From: Erythroxylum novogranatense
Taxonomy: Eukaryota > Streptophyta > Magnoliopsida > Malpighiales > Erythroxylaceae
Assembly (NCBI GenBank): GCA_029891385.1
Contig: CM057234.1
Location: 18,090,350 to 18,154,349 of the forward strand
Reading direction: 5' to 3'
Length of the DNA: 64,000 nucleotides
The notes under the pieces were generated by a model that saw nothing but the letters and a program-made list of their open reading frames with translations, searched no databases and was not told where the DNA came from. Made by a program: the position numbers and the translations under genes. Positions 34,760-47,068 of this stretch are shown here, in pieces (within the stretch, counting starts at the first letter, position 1; each line of letters opens with the position of its first letter).

Positions 34760-37700
34760 CACACGGGTACATTGGTAGGGAACTAATGAGAAAGTTTAAA
34801 TTTTTATCGGAAGCCAAAGCCTTACCAACACAAACGCCAATGTGCTTCCCACAAACGTCTAGCGAGGGGAGCACGGGGGAATCCTTCTTCTTTCTCCACA
34901 ACTGAAAATGAAGCTCGATCAGTAGTGGGAGAAGACGGTGGTGCTGAAACTCCTGGGCCACCGGGTGAGCTTCACCGTGTTAAACTCTCATCTGAGGAGC
35001 CTATGGAAGACGCGCGGTCCTGTAAAAATCGTGGATATGGACCATGGGTTTTTCTTAGTCAAGTTTCAGGAGGAGGAGGATTTTGTGAAGGTGCTTACCA
35101 ATAGCCCGTGGACGTTATTTGGCTAGGTGATCGCCATCCAACGTTGGTTTCCCGACTTTCGGCCAACCTAAGCCACGATCACGTGTGCAGTGGTCTGGAT
35201 ATGAATTCCTAACCTGCCAATAGCTCGTTACCACCTAAAGATCTTGTCAACGCTGGGGAACCTGGTTGGCACCACCGTGAAGATCGATGACACCTCATTG
35301 AACACGCAGTGCGGTCGTTTCGCGAGAATTGAAATTGAAATAGATTTAAGCGTTCCACTGCCATCCTATGTCGAGGTCGATGGAGAAACGCTGCTGATCA
35401 CGTATGAAGGGTTGCTTCTGGTGTGCTATACGTGCAGAATGATTGGTCACCCTCCGAGCGCTTGCTCCAGGAAGACGACAGAGCCTAGCGTGAGCGTCTA
35501 GCAGTCCCCGTCAAGCACGACAGGCGCAGGAGAGACGGCAACCAGAAGACCGTTGGAGCAGGAGGAGAGGCGCCTCGAGGAAACGTCCGGTGAAGGCTAC
35601 GGATCCTGGACTAACGTGCAATGCCGGTGTCAACGTTCGACTACTATGAGTCAGGTGCAGAATGGTGAACGCAGGACGAGTGGGGCTTCGGGTGGCTCGA
35701 GGTTCGCTGCGTTAAATCACCATGAAACTGTAGATGAAATGATCTTTAGTTCACCAACAACTGAAAATAACGTGACCATGGCTGGGGTTGGACAAAGGTT
35801 CCAACCGTCCAGTCTCGTTGGAACCGGATCTACTCTGAACTTGGCAGGCCCGTCTAAAGTCTACTGAAAAATCACGTAAGCCCCCACAAGGCCCTAAAGG
35901 CAATGCGATAGTCATTTCCCAACAGCATCCGGAAGAAAGGGACCAAGCTAGCGGGAGCCCAGCCCAGGCCCTGGGCCCGCTCCCCTCTATCCAGTTAAAA
36001 CCCATGGTAGCAGATAAGAATCTAGTGGTAGAAATGTCTCAATTTGAAATAGTTTGTGATAGCCGGATCATTGAGGACCCAGGGCTGGGATCGGACGAGA
36101 GGCCTCATCTCATGGAGGGGGTCGAGACACCAGGGTCGGAGGAAGGTCGATCTGTGATACCGCCTCCGAACCTCCAGATATAGCAATGGTTTTGACAGAG
36201 GCTGAAGACCACTTGGACCTGAGTCAGATAGTGGAAGCGATCCCTAGGTCTCCTGCAGTGAAGCCAAGCGATCCCTGGGTCTCTCCCAAATTCCCTTTCT
36301 GTCTTTATGTCGATCTTGTTATGGAATTGCCAAGGGGCAAAAGGGTCGAGTTCCAAGCCCTCTTGCGTAATTACATTCATAATTACAATCTGGGTATTTT
36401 GGTTCTTATGGAACCTCGAATTAGTGGCGCTAAGGCCCAAGTCGTTATTCTTGCCTTTGGCTTTGATTTTTCTTTTAAAGTTGAAGCTGAAGGATTTTCT
36501 AGCGGTATATGGCTTCTCTGGAAGGAGGCTTTTGACGTCTCGGTTGTCATAGCCCATAGGCAACACCTTCATACTTCTGTCAAGCATGGGGCCCACTCTT
36601 TCGACTTGATTTTAGTTTATGCCAATCTGTATGTGCCTTCGCAATCCCTGCTGTGGCCGGTGTTATCTTAGATCGGTGATTCTACTACTAGGCCTTAGGT
36701 TGTGGGAGGCGATTTCAATGCGAAGTTGAAAATTTTAGATAAAAGGGGGGAGCTACCTCGTCCCGAGTAGTGAGTCAACGTTTTAAGGATTGGGTCCATT
36801 AGTGTGGGCTTCACGATTTAGATTTCATCAGATAGAAATTTACTTGACGTAGAGGCATGGTCTGAGCTCGTCTTGATAGAGTGTTTGGTTCGGCGACGTG
36901 GATGCAAACCTTCTCTCACACTATGAACCACCATCTTCCCTTCTTCGGGTCCAACCATAGACCTATGTTTCTTCATTTATTCAGACCCTAGCAGAGGGGG
37001 ACTAAAACGTCGCCTTTTCGGTTCCAAAATGTCTGGATCACTCATTCCGAGTTTCCAAAAGTGGTTGACAAGCACTGGGCCCCTACGTAGGGGGATATGA
37101 GTAGACACTTAGCCCAGTTCGTTACTCGTCTTTTGCTCTAGAACAAACAAAGTTTCAGTAATATTTTCTATTAAAAAAAAAAGAGACTGTTTGCCTATCT
37201 AGAAGGTATCCAAAGGGTCATGACGATAGACTCTTGGGATTCGCTTTTAGTTTTAGAGGACAAGTAGAGTAGCGAGTTGATTCAAGTCTTGTGTGAGGAG
37301 GAGCTCTTTTGGCACCAGAGAGCCCGGTGTGAATGGCTCTCGAAAGGCGATCAGAATACTAATTACTACCATACCATCACCCAGTCCAAACGAAAGAAAC
37401 TTCATGTTGAGCAGCTTACTGACCCCATGGGGAATGTCATTACTGATCAGGATCAGCTGCGCAATCTTGTCAAGCAATACTTTGTCCAGCTCTATAACCA
37501 CGATGACGGGACTTCTTCTTGATTCCCTACCATAGGTGCCTTCCCGTCCCTTACGGGGGAGCAGATCCAGGATCTCTCTCTTCCAGTCCAGGAGGAGGAG
37601 ATTAGGAGCGTAGTTTTTTTCCATAAATCCGAACAAAGCCCCAGGGCACTAATGGGTATAATGCAGTCTTCTTCCAATCCCAATGGGGGAAGGTTGGGTC

Positions 37701-38123
37701 GTATATCGTGTCTTTTATTCAGACAATTTTTCATATGGAGTGGTGGGACCACGAATTAAACCATACCCTTCTGGTCCTCATCCCTAAAATTCCTTCCCCT
37801 TACCAGATATCGCAATTACGGCTAATTAGCCTGTGCAATGTCCTTTATAAGGTCATCTCAAAAGTTATGGTGAATCGTTTGAAAGCGCACATGGACTACT
37901 TAATGGCGGCGAACCAATGTAGCTTCATTTCGGGTAGGCATATCACTGACAATATTATTATAGCTCAGGAGGTCATTCACTCTATGCGGAAGAAGACGGG
38001 TAAAACAGGATATCTGGCCTTGAAGGTGGACCTAGAGAAAGCCTACGATAGGCTTAGCTGGCAATTCATTCAGGACACTCTGATTGAGATTGGTCTCCCT
38101 GAGAATGTTATCTGGGTCATTAT
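34760..38123 (+). mobile_element. L1-type LINE, 5' piece (ORF1, endonuclease, start of RT)
   Basis: ORF1 (from about 34938) carries a DUF4283-type domain (LLGHRVSFTVLNSHLRSLW ... PVKIVDMDHGFFLVKF ... VLTNSPWTLFG) and a zinc knuckle CYTCRMIGHPPSAC near 35428, broken by stops at 35124 and 35499. ORF2 starts near 36307 (MSILLWNCQGAKG) with an apurinic endonuclease-like domain (NLGILVLMEPRISG, later GGDFNAKL near 36710, ARLDRVFGSATW near 36870). The linker (RCEWLSKGDQNTNYYH) leads into reverse transcriptase in 37708-38123 (LVLIPKIPSP, ISLCNVLYKVISKVMVNRLK, CSFISGRHITDNI, ALKVDLEKAYDRLSW). The piece is cut at 38123 by element A. The 5' boundary is not defined. Confidence 0.85.
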
Positions 38124-41103
38124 TGTAACATCCCGTTACTGTCATTAAGGGTATAATGGTAATTTTGGGACGGATTGATAGGATTTCACTGCATACACTG
38201 ACTGAACATGCTACTGGCCTCTAATCATAGAGGAACTGGTCTACCGCATATGCATATATTCATAGGTACATGCATTCATGATTTTCCGGTATCTAATTGT
38301 AAATTAGAATTGACTGAAAACTGACTGGATTGTGGGGGACTGATTGAGAAATTAGAGTAATTGAGTGTAATTGACTGATTTAATACTGTTTATGAGTGAT
38401 TGGTAATTTATAGAGGTTTATAGGAAATTTTCGTGAAATTCGGAGAAAATGCGGGATAGAAAATTTTGGGTGTTGACCAATTGATTTGTATAATCTTGAA
38501 AAAGCTGTCCGATGGCGATGGAAAAATTAGAATTTGGTGATAGGAAATAAATATGTTGAGCCATTGAAATTTTGAGGCGAAATTTAGGCGATATGGAGAC
38601 CGTGTCTATAAATAGCTAGGGTTGAGATTTTGGGGAAAAGGTTTAAGCATTTCATCGTTTCTCTTCTCCTTCCCTTGACGTTCGACGTTCCCTCCCATTG
38701 GTGAGTCTTGCTATTTCTTCCTTTGGTTTTCCTTATTGTGCTTAGCCAACCGATTTATTGTGATTGATGAAGGATTGAGAGCTTTGAGAGTGTTAATCGG
38801 TGATTTGAGGAAGTTAGGGTTCTGACGATTTTGAGATTTGGGATTTATTGTCGATTGGTAAGTTTTGTTGGCTTTAATGTTGTTATTCTTGGTCATTTGA
38901 GTATTTATGGTATTTATGGGGTTTGTTTGAGTAGATAGAGTGTTTAATGGAGGTTGGTATGTGTATTAATGGCGAAATCGATCGGAGAAGACGACTGGTC
39001 TTCGTTGCGTCGCGACGAGCATCGGCGTTAGGGCTTCGTCATGACGAATAAAATTGAATTAAGTTAAATGTATTGGTCATGACGATTATCGTGAGCGTCA
39101 TGACGAGCAAGAAAAAAGCCACGTCGCGACGAACCTATAGCTAACGTCGCGGCGAGCATGAAGGAGAGACGCCTTGCCTTGTGGCGTGCCTCTTCGTCAT
39201 GGCCGCAAGGTCATGGCGAGGAACTATTTCATTAGCTTAAATTATGGTTTATTGGGCATATCTTTTGGTGTAGACCTCCAATTGAGGTAATTCAGATTTG
39301 TTATGAAATAGGAAAAGAGGTCTACTGGCGAGAATAATTATAGAAACTAGATTTGATTTAAATGGTATTGAATTATAGAGATTAAGGTCAATTGTGATTC
39401 ATAGTGTGACATAAGTGTCAAATTGAGACTATCGAAGTTTTAATTGGAGATTGCAATAGAGGTTTTGACCCGATGGATAGGAAATTGTTATAGGAAGTAT
39501 GAATATAGGAGATTGGGTGAATCATAGAATTTGGATCGTTTTGTCAAGAAATTGAGTGAGAAAATGGAATTGGGCTAAAGGTATCGAAATTGGGATTTAG
39601 CAGGAAATCGTGAACATGCATTGTACATCATTTCACTGAGACATATGCATTACTGTATTGATCAATTGGGCGATTAGTAATGGACTGTATTTAACTGTTA
39701 TAGAGGCGCCGTTGGATCGTCGTTTCACGGACTTTGCTGGGACTTCCAGGCAGTAGCTCGGAAGTAACAGGTGAGTAACCTAGTTGGTTTATCAAATTCT
39801 TGATTGTTTATATGCTCTGTATGAATTACTTGCAAGGTGGCAGTATAATTCTTGGCGTGATTAGGATCGAATTGCATGCTACTACTGAATTGGACTAGAC
39901 TATTTCATGATTACTGAAATTTATTGGATTGAATTGTATGCTTTTACTGTACTGAACGGGATTGTTACATCCCACTGGAAATTGTATGACTATTGAAATA
40001 TACATGATCAAACTGTATGCTCTCACTATATTGGACTAGACCACTGAAATGTATGAGAGTGAATGTATTATTCTTGGAACATATGTGACCGATTAGCATC
40101 GATTCTTGTAGTGGATTGGATTCTTGGTGATCTTGAGAAGCTGTAATCTTGGGCTTTTAGCCAACCATTGAACTATTGAATCTTGAATTCTTGAACTTTG
40201 AATTCTCGAGCCTTGCATTTGCATGCATAAATGCATGATCAGATAATGGAATGTGTCCCAAGTTGCTAAAATCACTGAAAAGAGCTTGAGCTCGAACCAT
40301 CTTGATCGGGCATAGCAGGGGATTTATCCACGATCGTCCTTCATTGAATCTTGTTGAGCACTTGGGCACGACATTGAATAAGCTGGAAAAGAGTCTCATA
40401 TGCATTACATACATTTGATGATGAATTGTGACATTGGTGATTACGTGATGACATGATTGGTATGTAGGCGTGATGTGATGTTGTAAAGTGTTACATCTTC
40501 TTGTAAGTGGTTATCACTTTGTGAATTGTATCTTGTAAATTGTCTATCATCAGATTTGTTGTATATCTTGTAAAATGATATCTAATCTTTATGGTGGTAT
40601 AGACTACATAAATTGTATATAATCGTTAATTGGTATTCTTGAATTGTCTTTGTCTGCGGTACACGTAATGCATAATTTGAGTGAACCATCGATGATGGTT
40701 TCTCTTTGAGTTCATAAACTCACCCAAAATTGCATCGTATTTTCGGGGTGATAGAGTAGACTCTAGCTCAGAAGATATTCTTTTCTGTAAATGCGATGCT
40801 GCTTTGGCGAGAGACGATGGCTGCAATGTCGGCCATTTGGGTTAGCGTTTTGAGGATGACTAGGATAGATGTTTGTATCGTTTCCTTTTGGTTTTGTTAG
40901 GAGGCGATAGGTGGTCTATTTTATCATTGGATGGTGTATAAAATGATTATCATTTGGATTTTAATTCTTGATTTACTGTTATATTGTGATTTAACTACTG
41001 CGATGCCATGTGGATATTAGTAGAACTGTTTTGGTAGTGCACCTTTATTGTGGGATACACGTCGAGCATCCCAATGTGTACCCTGCAGTGAGGGGGCGCT
41101 ACA
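38124..41103 (+). repeat. 5' LTR of element A
   Basis: 2980 bp. It contains a CpG-rich cluster of short palindromes GTCATGAC and GTCGCGAC at 39008-39220. It aligns throughout with 43572-46536 but with many small local differences. Confidence 0.93.
39008..39220. repeat. GTCATGAC / GTCGCGAC palindrome cluster (element A LTR)
   Basis: Six to seven units, each an 8-bp palindrome usually followed by GA: GTCGCGACGA, GTCATGACGA (several) and degenerate GTCGCGGCGA, in otherwise AT-rich DNA. A second copy lies in the other LTR at 44449-44665, where one unit is GTCATGAC in one LTR and GTCGCGAC in the other. Confidence 0.8.
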
Positions 41104-43571
41104 TTAAGTTGGTATTAGAGTATGGTTTGGCATCTTTTGGGAATAGTCTGTTTTAGGTTGAAATCACTGTAAGAATAGCAGAACTGATTGGAATTTCTTG
41201 TCTGTTTTAGGTCATCCGTCTTGAGAAACCGAGTTGAATCACCGGTGACACGGAATCGGTAGGAGCTAGTAGGAGTCTCCGATGCCTCATCGGAGGTTGC
41301 CTCCTCGAGTTCTGTGAGGCGGAGCGAAGATATGAACAAGCTCGCGTGGCGGGTGGTCGACTTTATGGCGGCAGACCGACCTGCGCAAGTGAGAATAACT
41401 ACAGAGGGGTGAGAGAGTCCTCGATCGGATGGGCTGTGACCGGATGGCGCTTCGACCACGGTTTCTCTATTGCGAGGTCCTGCATATCGGTGGTGGAGGG
41501 ACCGTCCCAGGCGGTACCACAGGCCCTGCCTACATCGACATGGGATGATTTTCGAGGGCCTTGAGGATAATTTCATGCCCAGATTTATCTGGACATGAAG
41601 CTAGAGGAGTTCCTAGAGCTAAGATAGGGACAGATGACTGTGGTCGACTATGAGGTGCGGTTCAACGAGCTATTGGTCTATGCTTCTACTGTGGTTGCTT
41701 ACGAGGTCGACAAGTGTCGGCGTTTTGGGCGGACTCAATCTGGAGATCCGTACCTATTGGCTCGATCGATATGATTGATTTCATTGAGTTGAGGGCTTCA
41801 AAGATGAGGATCGGCATTCTTGAGGAGAGGCAAGTGCGGTCGGGTCAGAGACCAGAATAAGAGACCCATGACGGCGAGTAGTGAGTAGAGGGTATAGCGA
41901 GGCCGGGGCGGACCTTTTAGATCCTCGGGAGGACTAGGCAGTCCGGTTATGAAGCGGAGAGACAGTTTTATGCTGACTGGTCGTGGTGGCGTCGATCTTT
42001 AGAAGTTCGAGGCGATCTGTTCCTCTATGTGAGCATTGTGGTAAGAGGCACGATGGAGAGTGCGATGGCTGTCTGGAGCACTTGAGGTGTGGTTTGATAG
42101 ACCACCTAGTGAGGAATTGTCGAGACACTGGAGCCGGTTTTATGTTGGAAGATCGATAGCAATACCACAGTGCGGCAGAGCCGTGGTGGATTGGATGGAG
42201 AGGTCGAGGCCGAGGTCGGTGAGGATCGACAATGAGGTGCGAGTGCAGACGTGACAAACAACCTCGGGCGTGGTCTATGCCATGATTGGCGGGAGGCCCA
42301 GATTCCCGGATGCTATAAGCGGGTATGCTTCTAATTTTGGTTTTAAAGCATATGTATTCTTTGGATTTTGGATTCATTTATCTTTCTTTATTACCTTGCA
42401 TTCCGTATATAGACCGCATGAGAATAGACAAAGGTTCTTGAATGGGTTAGTGGTAAGTACTCCTTTAGGAAATCATTTGTATTAGGAAAGGCACGTATAG
42501 AGTGCCTAGTTGGTCATGACGGTTTGAGTGCCCTGAAATTGATGTAGGGACGTAGTGAGGCCACATGGCTCACATAGTGGATACCGGAGTCGATTTGATG
42601 ATTATAACTGAAAAATTTAGCAATGAAAGGATAATTTGGAAATGAATTTGTAAGGAATGAAAAGTTGCTCTTGGGAGACCTGATTTTAGCGGAAACTCAA
42701 GTGTGAGAGATAGAATTTGTTATTGAGGAAATGTGTAATATGTTAACGTAAGGAATCCGATTGTGTAATAGGATTACTGAACTATAGGGAGAAAATAGCG
42801 TAAAGGAACATGTGCCAGAATGTGTTATTGTTGAACGATAATTATCAAACTGGTATAGGGTAAAGAGAAAGTAGTATGAGTTATCGGAATTCCAAATCAA
42901 TTGTGTATTAAAGGGACTGGCAAAACAAATTGGTGATCTGAGAAAATTACAAACCGTATGGGAAATTTAAATGGAGTCAACTTTCGAGAAATGGTGATAA
43001 GCTGTGTAATGAAGTGTTGTGTTGCAACAAGAATGTCTGAAAAGAGTAATAAAAGGTTTAGAGTGTGAACTCGAATAGTTATTCGTTGGGATAACGAATA
43101 GATGTATTCTTGAGGCAAAGCGTGAGGCGATATATATATATATATGGAACCATTGGGATTGAGGTACAATTATGAGAGATTGCGGGACATATGATTGATT
43201 TGAATTAATGAAGACAGTGAAGTGAATTTGTATTAGGGATTGGCGATCCCAGTTATGACAATAAGTCGAATCGACAAGGAAGGCGATTAAGTCATTAAAT
43301 GGCCTCTATGTGACCCTTGATGTAAGTAGATTGGTAAAGTGGGTTAAAAATCTAAAAGATGATCTGATCTATAAAGTGTATTACGGATTGGATTAAGATA
43401 CGATGTTAAGAATTGGTAAATTTGTTTACGATGCTTGAATGTAAGGATTGGCAAATAATTATAAGGCTATGAGCAAGAATCGGAATCGAAAGGAGTGAGT
43501 AAATTCTCCTGTCCTCCTTATCGACTGTATATGAAATTTCGAGGACGAAATTTTTATAAGGAGGGGTGAAT
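41104..43571 (+). pseudogene. interior of element A: decayed gag
   Basis: The primer site (TTGGTATTAGAGT, about 41109-41121) is a mutated initiator-Met type. Gag fragments in shifting frames: TWDDFRG near 41550, MTVVDYEVRFNELLVYAST near 41635-41690, NLEIR near 41740, MIDFIELRASK near 41770-41800, and a zinc-knuckle-like CEHCGKRHDGEC near 42030-42065. A faint protease-like AHIVDTGVDLM lies near 42565-42600. From 42600 to 43540 nothing is recognisable. The polypurine tract is 43558-43571. Confidence 0.7.
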
Positions 43572-46536
43572 TGTAACATCCCGTTACTATCATTAAGGGT
43601 ATAATGGTAATTTTGGGACGGACTGATAGGATTTCACTGCATACACTGACTGAGCATGCTACTGGCCTCTAATCATAGAGGAACTGGTCTACCGCATATG
43701 CATATATTCATAGGTACATGCATTCATGATTTTCCGGTATCTAATTGTAAATTAGAATTATTTGAACCGATTGGATTAATGGGGGTGATTGAGAAATTAG
43801 AGTAATTGAGTGTAATTGGTGATTTATCTGTTTATGAGTGATTGGTAATTTATAGAGGCTTATAGGAAATTTTGGTGAAATTGGAGAAAATGCTCGGATG
43901 AAAATTTTGAGTTCTTGTCGATCGATTGTATAATCTTGAAAAAACTGTCCGATGGCGATGGAAAAATTAGAATTTGGTGATAGGAAATAAATATGTTGAG
44001 CCATTGAAATTTTGAGGTGAAATTTAGGCGATATGGAGACCTGTGTACATAAATAGCTAGGGTTGAGATTTTTGGGGAAAAGGTTCAAGCATTTCATCGT
44101 TTCTCTTCTCCTTCCCCTTGACGTTCGACGATCCCTCCCATTGGTGAGTCTTGCTATTTCTCCTTTGGTTTTCCTTCTATTGTGCTTGTTGTTGATTTAT
44201 TGTGATTGATGAAGGATTGAGAGATTTGGAGAGTGTTAATCGGTGATTTGTGAAGTTAGGGTTCTGGCGATTTTGAGATTTGGGATTTATCGTCGATTGG
44301 TAAGTTGTGTTGGCTTTAATGTTGTTATTCTGGTCATTTGAGTATTTATGGTATTTATGGGGTTGTTTGAGTAGATAGAGTGTTTAATGGAGGTTGGTAT
44401 GTGTATTAATGGCGAAATCGATCGGAGAAGACGACTGGTCTTCGCAGACGTCATGACGAGCATCGAGCGTTAGGGCTTCGTCATGACGAATAAAATTGAA
44501 TTAAGTTAAATGTATTGGTCGCGACGTATGCGTGAGCGTCATGACGAGCGAGGAAAAAGCCACGTCGCGACGAACCTATAGCTAACGTCGCGACGAGTCA
44601 TGAAAGAGGCGACGCCTTGTGGCGTGCCTCTTTATTCTTGGCGAAGGCCGCAAGGTCGTGACGAGGAACTATTTCATTGGCTTAAATTATGGTTTATTGG
44701 GCATATCTTTTGGTGTAGACCTCCAATTGAGGTAATTCCAAATTTGTTATGAAATAGGAAAAGAGGTCTGGCGAGAATAATTATGGGAACTAGATTTGAT
44801 TTAAATGGTATTGAATTATAGAGATTAAGGTCAATTGTGATTCATAGTGTGACATAAGTGTCAAATTGAGACTATCGAAGTTTTAATTGGAGATTGCAAT
44901 AGAGGTTTTGACCCGATGGATAGGAAATTGTTATAGGAAGTATGAATATAGGAGATTGGATGAATCATAGGATTGGATCGGTTTGTCAAGAAATTGAGTG
45001 AGAAAATGGAATTGGGCTAAAGGTATCGAAATTGGGATTTAGCAGGAAATCGTGAACATGCATTGTACATCATTTCACCGAGACATATGCATTCTTGTAT
45101 TGATCAATTAGGCGATTAGTAATGGATGTATTTAAGCGTTATATAGGCGTCGTTGGATCGATCGTTCCACAGACTTTCTTTGGGACTTCGCAAGATGTTC
45201 GGAAGTAACGGTGAGTAACCTAGTTGGTTTCTCAAATTCTGATTGTTTATATGCTCTGTATGAATTACTTGCAAAGGTGAAGCTGTATGATTCTTGGCGT
45301 GATTAGGATCGAATTGCATGCTACTACTGAATTGGACTAGACTATTTCATGATTACTGAAATTCATTGGATTGAATTGTATGCTTTTACTGTACTGAACG
45401 GGACTGTTACATCCCACTGGAAATTGTATGACTATTGAAATATACATGATCAAACTGTATGCTCTCACCGTATTGGACTAGACCCTTTGAAATGTATGAG
45501 AGTGAACTGTATTATTACTGGAACATATGTGACCGATTCGCATACGATTACTGTAGTGGATTGGATTCTTGGTGATCCGAGAAGCTGTAATCTTGGGCTT
45601 TTAGCCAACTCTTGAACTCTTGAATCTTGAATTCTCGAAAGATTGCATTTGCATGCATAAATGCATGATCAGATAATGGAATGTGTCCCAAGTTGCTAAA
45701 ATCACTGAAAAGAGCTTCGAGCTCGAACACTGTACTGACCGAGCATAGCCCGAGGGGATTTATCCCTGATTAGTCCTTCTTGAATCTTGTTGAGCACTTG
45801 GGCACGACACTGAATAACTGGAAAAGAGTCTCATATGCATTACATACATTTGACTGACTGAATTGTGACATTGATTGATTACGTGATGACATGATTGGTC
45901 AGGCGTGATGTGATGTTGTAAAGTGTTACATCTACTTGTAAGTGGTTATCTTTGTGAATTGTATATTGTAAATTGTCTATCATCGTAAAGCTGTTGTATA
46001 GTCTTTGTAAAATGATATCGTCGACATATGGTGGTATAGACTCATGTAAATTGTATATGATCTTTGTTAATTGGTATTCTTGAATTGTCTTTGTCTGCGG
46101 TACACGTAATGCATAATTTGAGTGAACCATCGATGATGGTTTCTCTTGAGTTAAATAAACTCACCCAAAATTGCATCGTATTTTTCGGGATGATAGAGTA
46201 GACTCTAGCTCGAAGATATTCTTTTCTGCCGTGCGGCCGGCAAGAGACGATGGCGCAATTCGGTCATTTGGGTTAGCGTTTTGAGGATGACTAGGATAGA
46301 TGTTTGTGTCGATTTCCTTTTGGTTTTGTTAGGAGGCGATAGGTGGTCTATTCTATCATTGGATATTTGTATAAAATGATTATCATTTGGATTTTAATTT
46401 CTTGATTTACATTATATTGTGATTTAACTACTGCGATGCCATGTGGATATTAGTAGAACTGTTCTGGTAGTGCACCTTTATCGTGGGATACACGTCGAGC
46501 ATCCCAATGTGTACCCTACGGTGAGGGGGCGCTACA
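43572..46536 (+). repeat. 3' LTR of element A
   Basis: 2965 bp, a copy of 38124-41103, preceded by the polypurine tract and followed by the target-site copy ATTAT. Confidence 0.93.
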
Positions 46537-46541
46537 ATTAT

Positions 46542-47068
46542 GAAGTGTGTCACGATTACTTCCCTGCAATTACCTGGCAAGGCATGGTCTTGGAGTCTTT
46601 CAGGCCCTCGAGGGGTATTAGGCAAGGAGACCCGTTCTCTCCCTACCTATTCGTCCTCTGTATAGAGAGACTTGGTCACCTCATTGCTCAAGAGGTGGGT
46701 TGTGGAGTGTGGAAACCAATCAAACTGAGCCGCAGGGGACCCCCTATTTCCCACCTGTTCTTTGCTGATTACCTCGTGCTATTTGTAGAAGCGGAGGGCA
46801 CATAGACACGAGTCATAGCGAGAACTCTGGAGACATTCTGCCGGGCTTTCGGACAAAAGGTTAGTCAAGCTAAAACTCGTATCTTTTTTTCTAAAAATGT
46901 TCCCAGGGAGACTGTGCAGTAGCTCAGCCAAGACCTTCAGGTAACTCGTACGACTAATTTGGGTAGATATATAAGGGTTCCCTTGATCCACGAGTAGACA
47001 ACCCGGAATACGTATCAACACTTTCTTGATAAGGCCCAGCAGAAACTAGGCGTCTGGCGCACCAAAAT
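46542..47068 (+). mobile_element. L1-type LINE, middle piece (reverse transcriptase)
   Basis: This continues the LINE after element A. The join across the target site reads VIMKCVT, the expected L1 order. It then encodes SRGIRQGDPFSPYLFVLCIE (about 46614-46670) and the catalytic box as FADYLVLF at 46761-46784, where relatives have F-A-D-D; the second Asp is Tyr here. In-frame stops follow at 46802 and 46920. It ends at GVWRTK, where element B inserted. Confidence 0.85.

Larger units (their letters stand above)
38124..46536 (+). mobile_element. element A: gag-only chromovirus-like LTR retrotransposon
   Basis: 8413 bp with LTRs 38124-41103 and 43572-46536 (TGTAAC...CTACA), flanked by the duplication ATTAT (38119-38123, 46537-46541). 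The interior is only 2468 bp and holds a decayed gag with zinc knuckle. No reverse transcriptase, RNase H or integrase motif is found. The 3' interior ends with ATGAAATTTCGAGGACGAAA and AAGGAGGGGTGAAT, the same ending as chromodomain elements such as element B, so A probably derives from that clade. This layout matches the class called TR-GAG. Confidence 0.9.
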
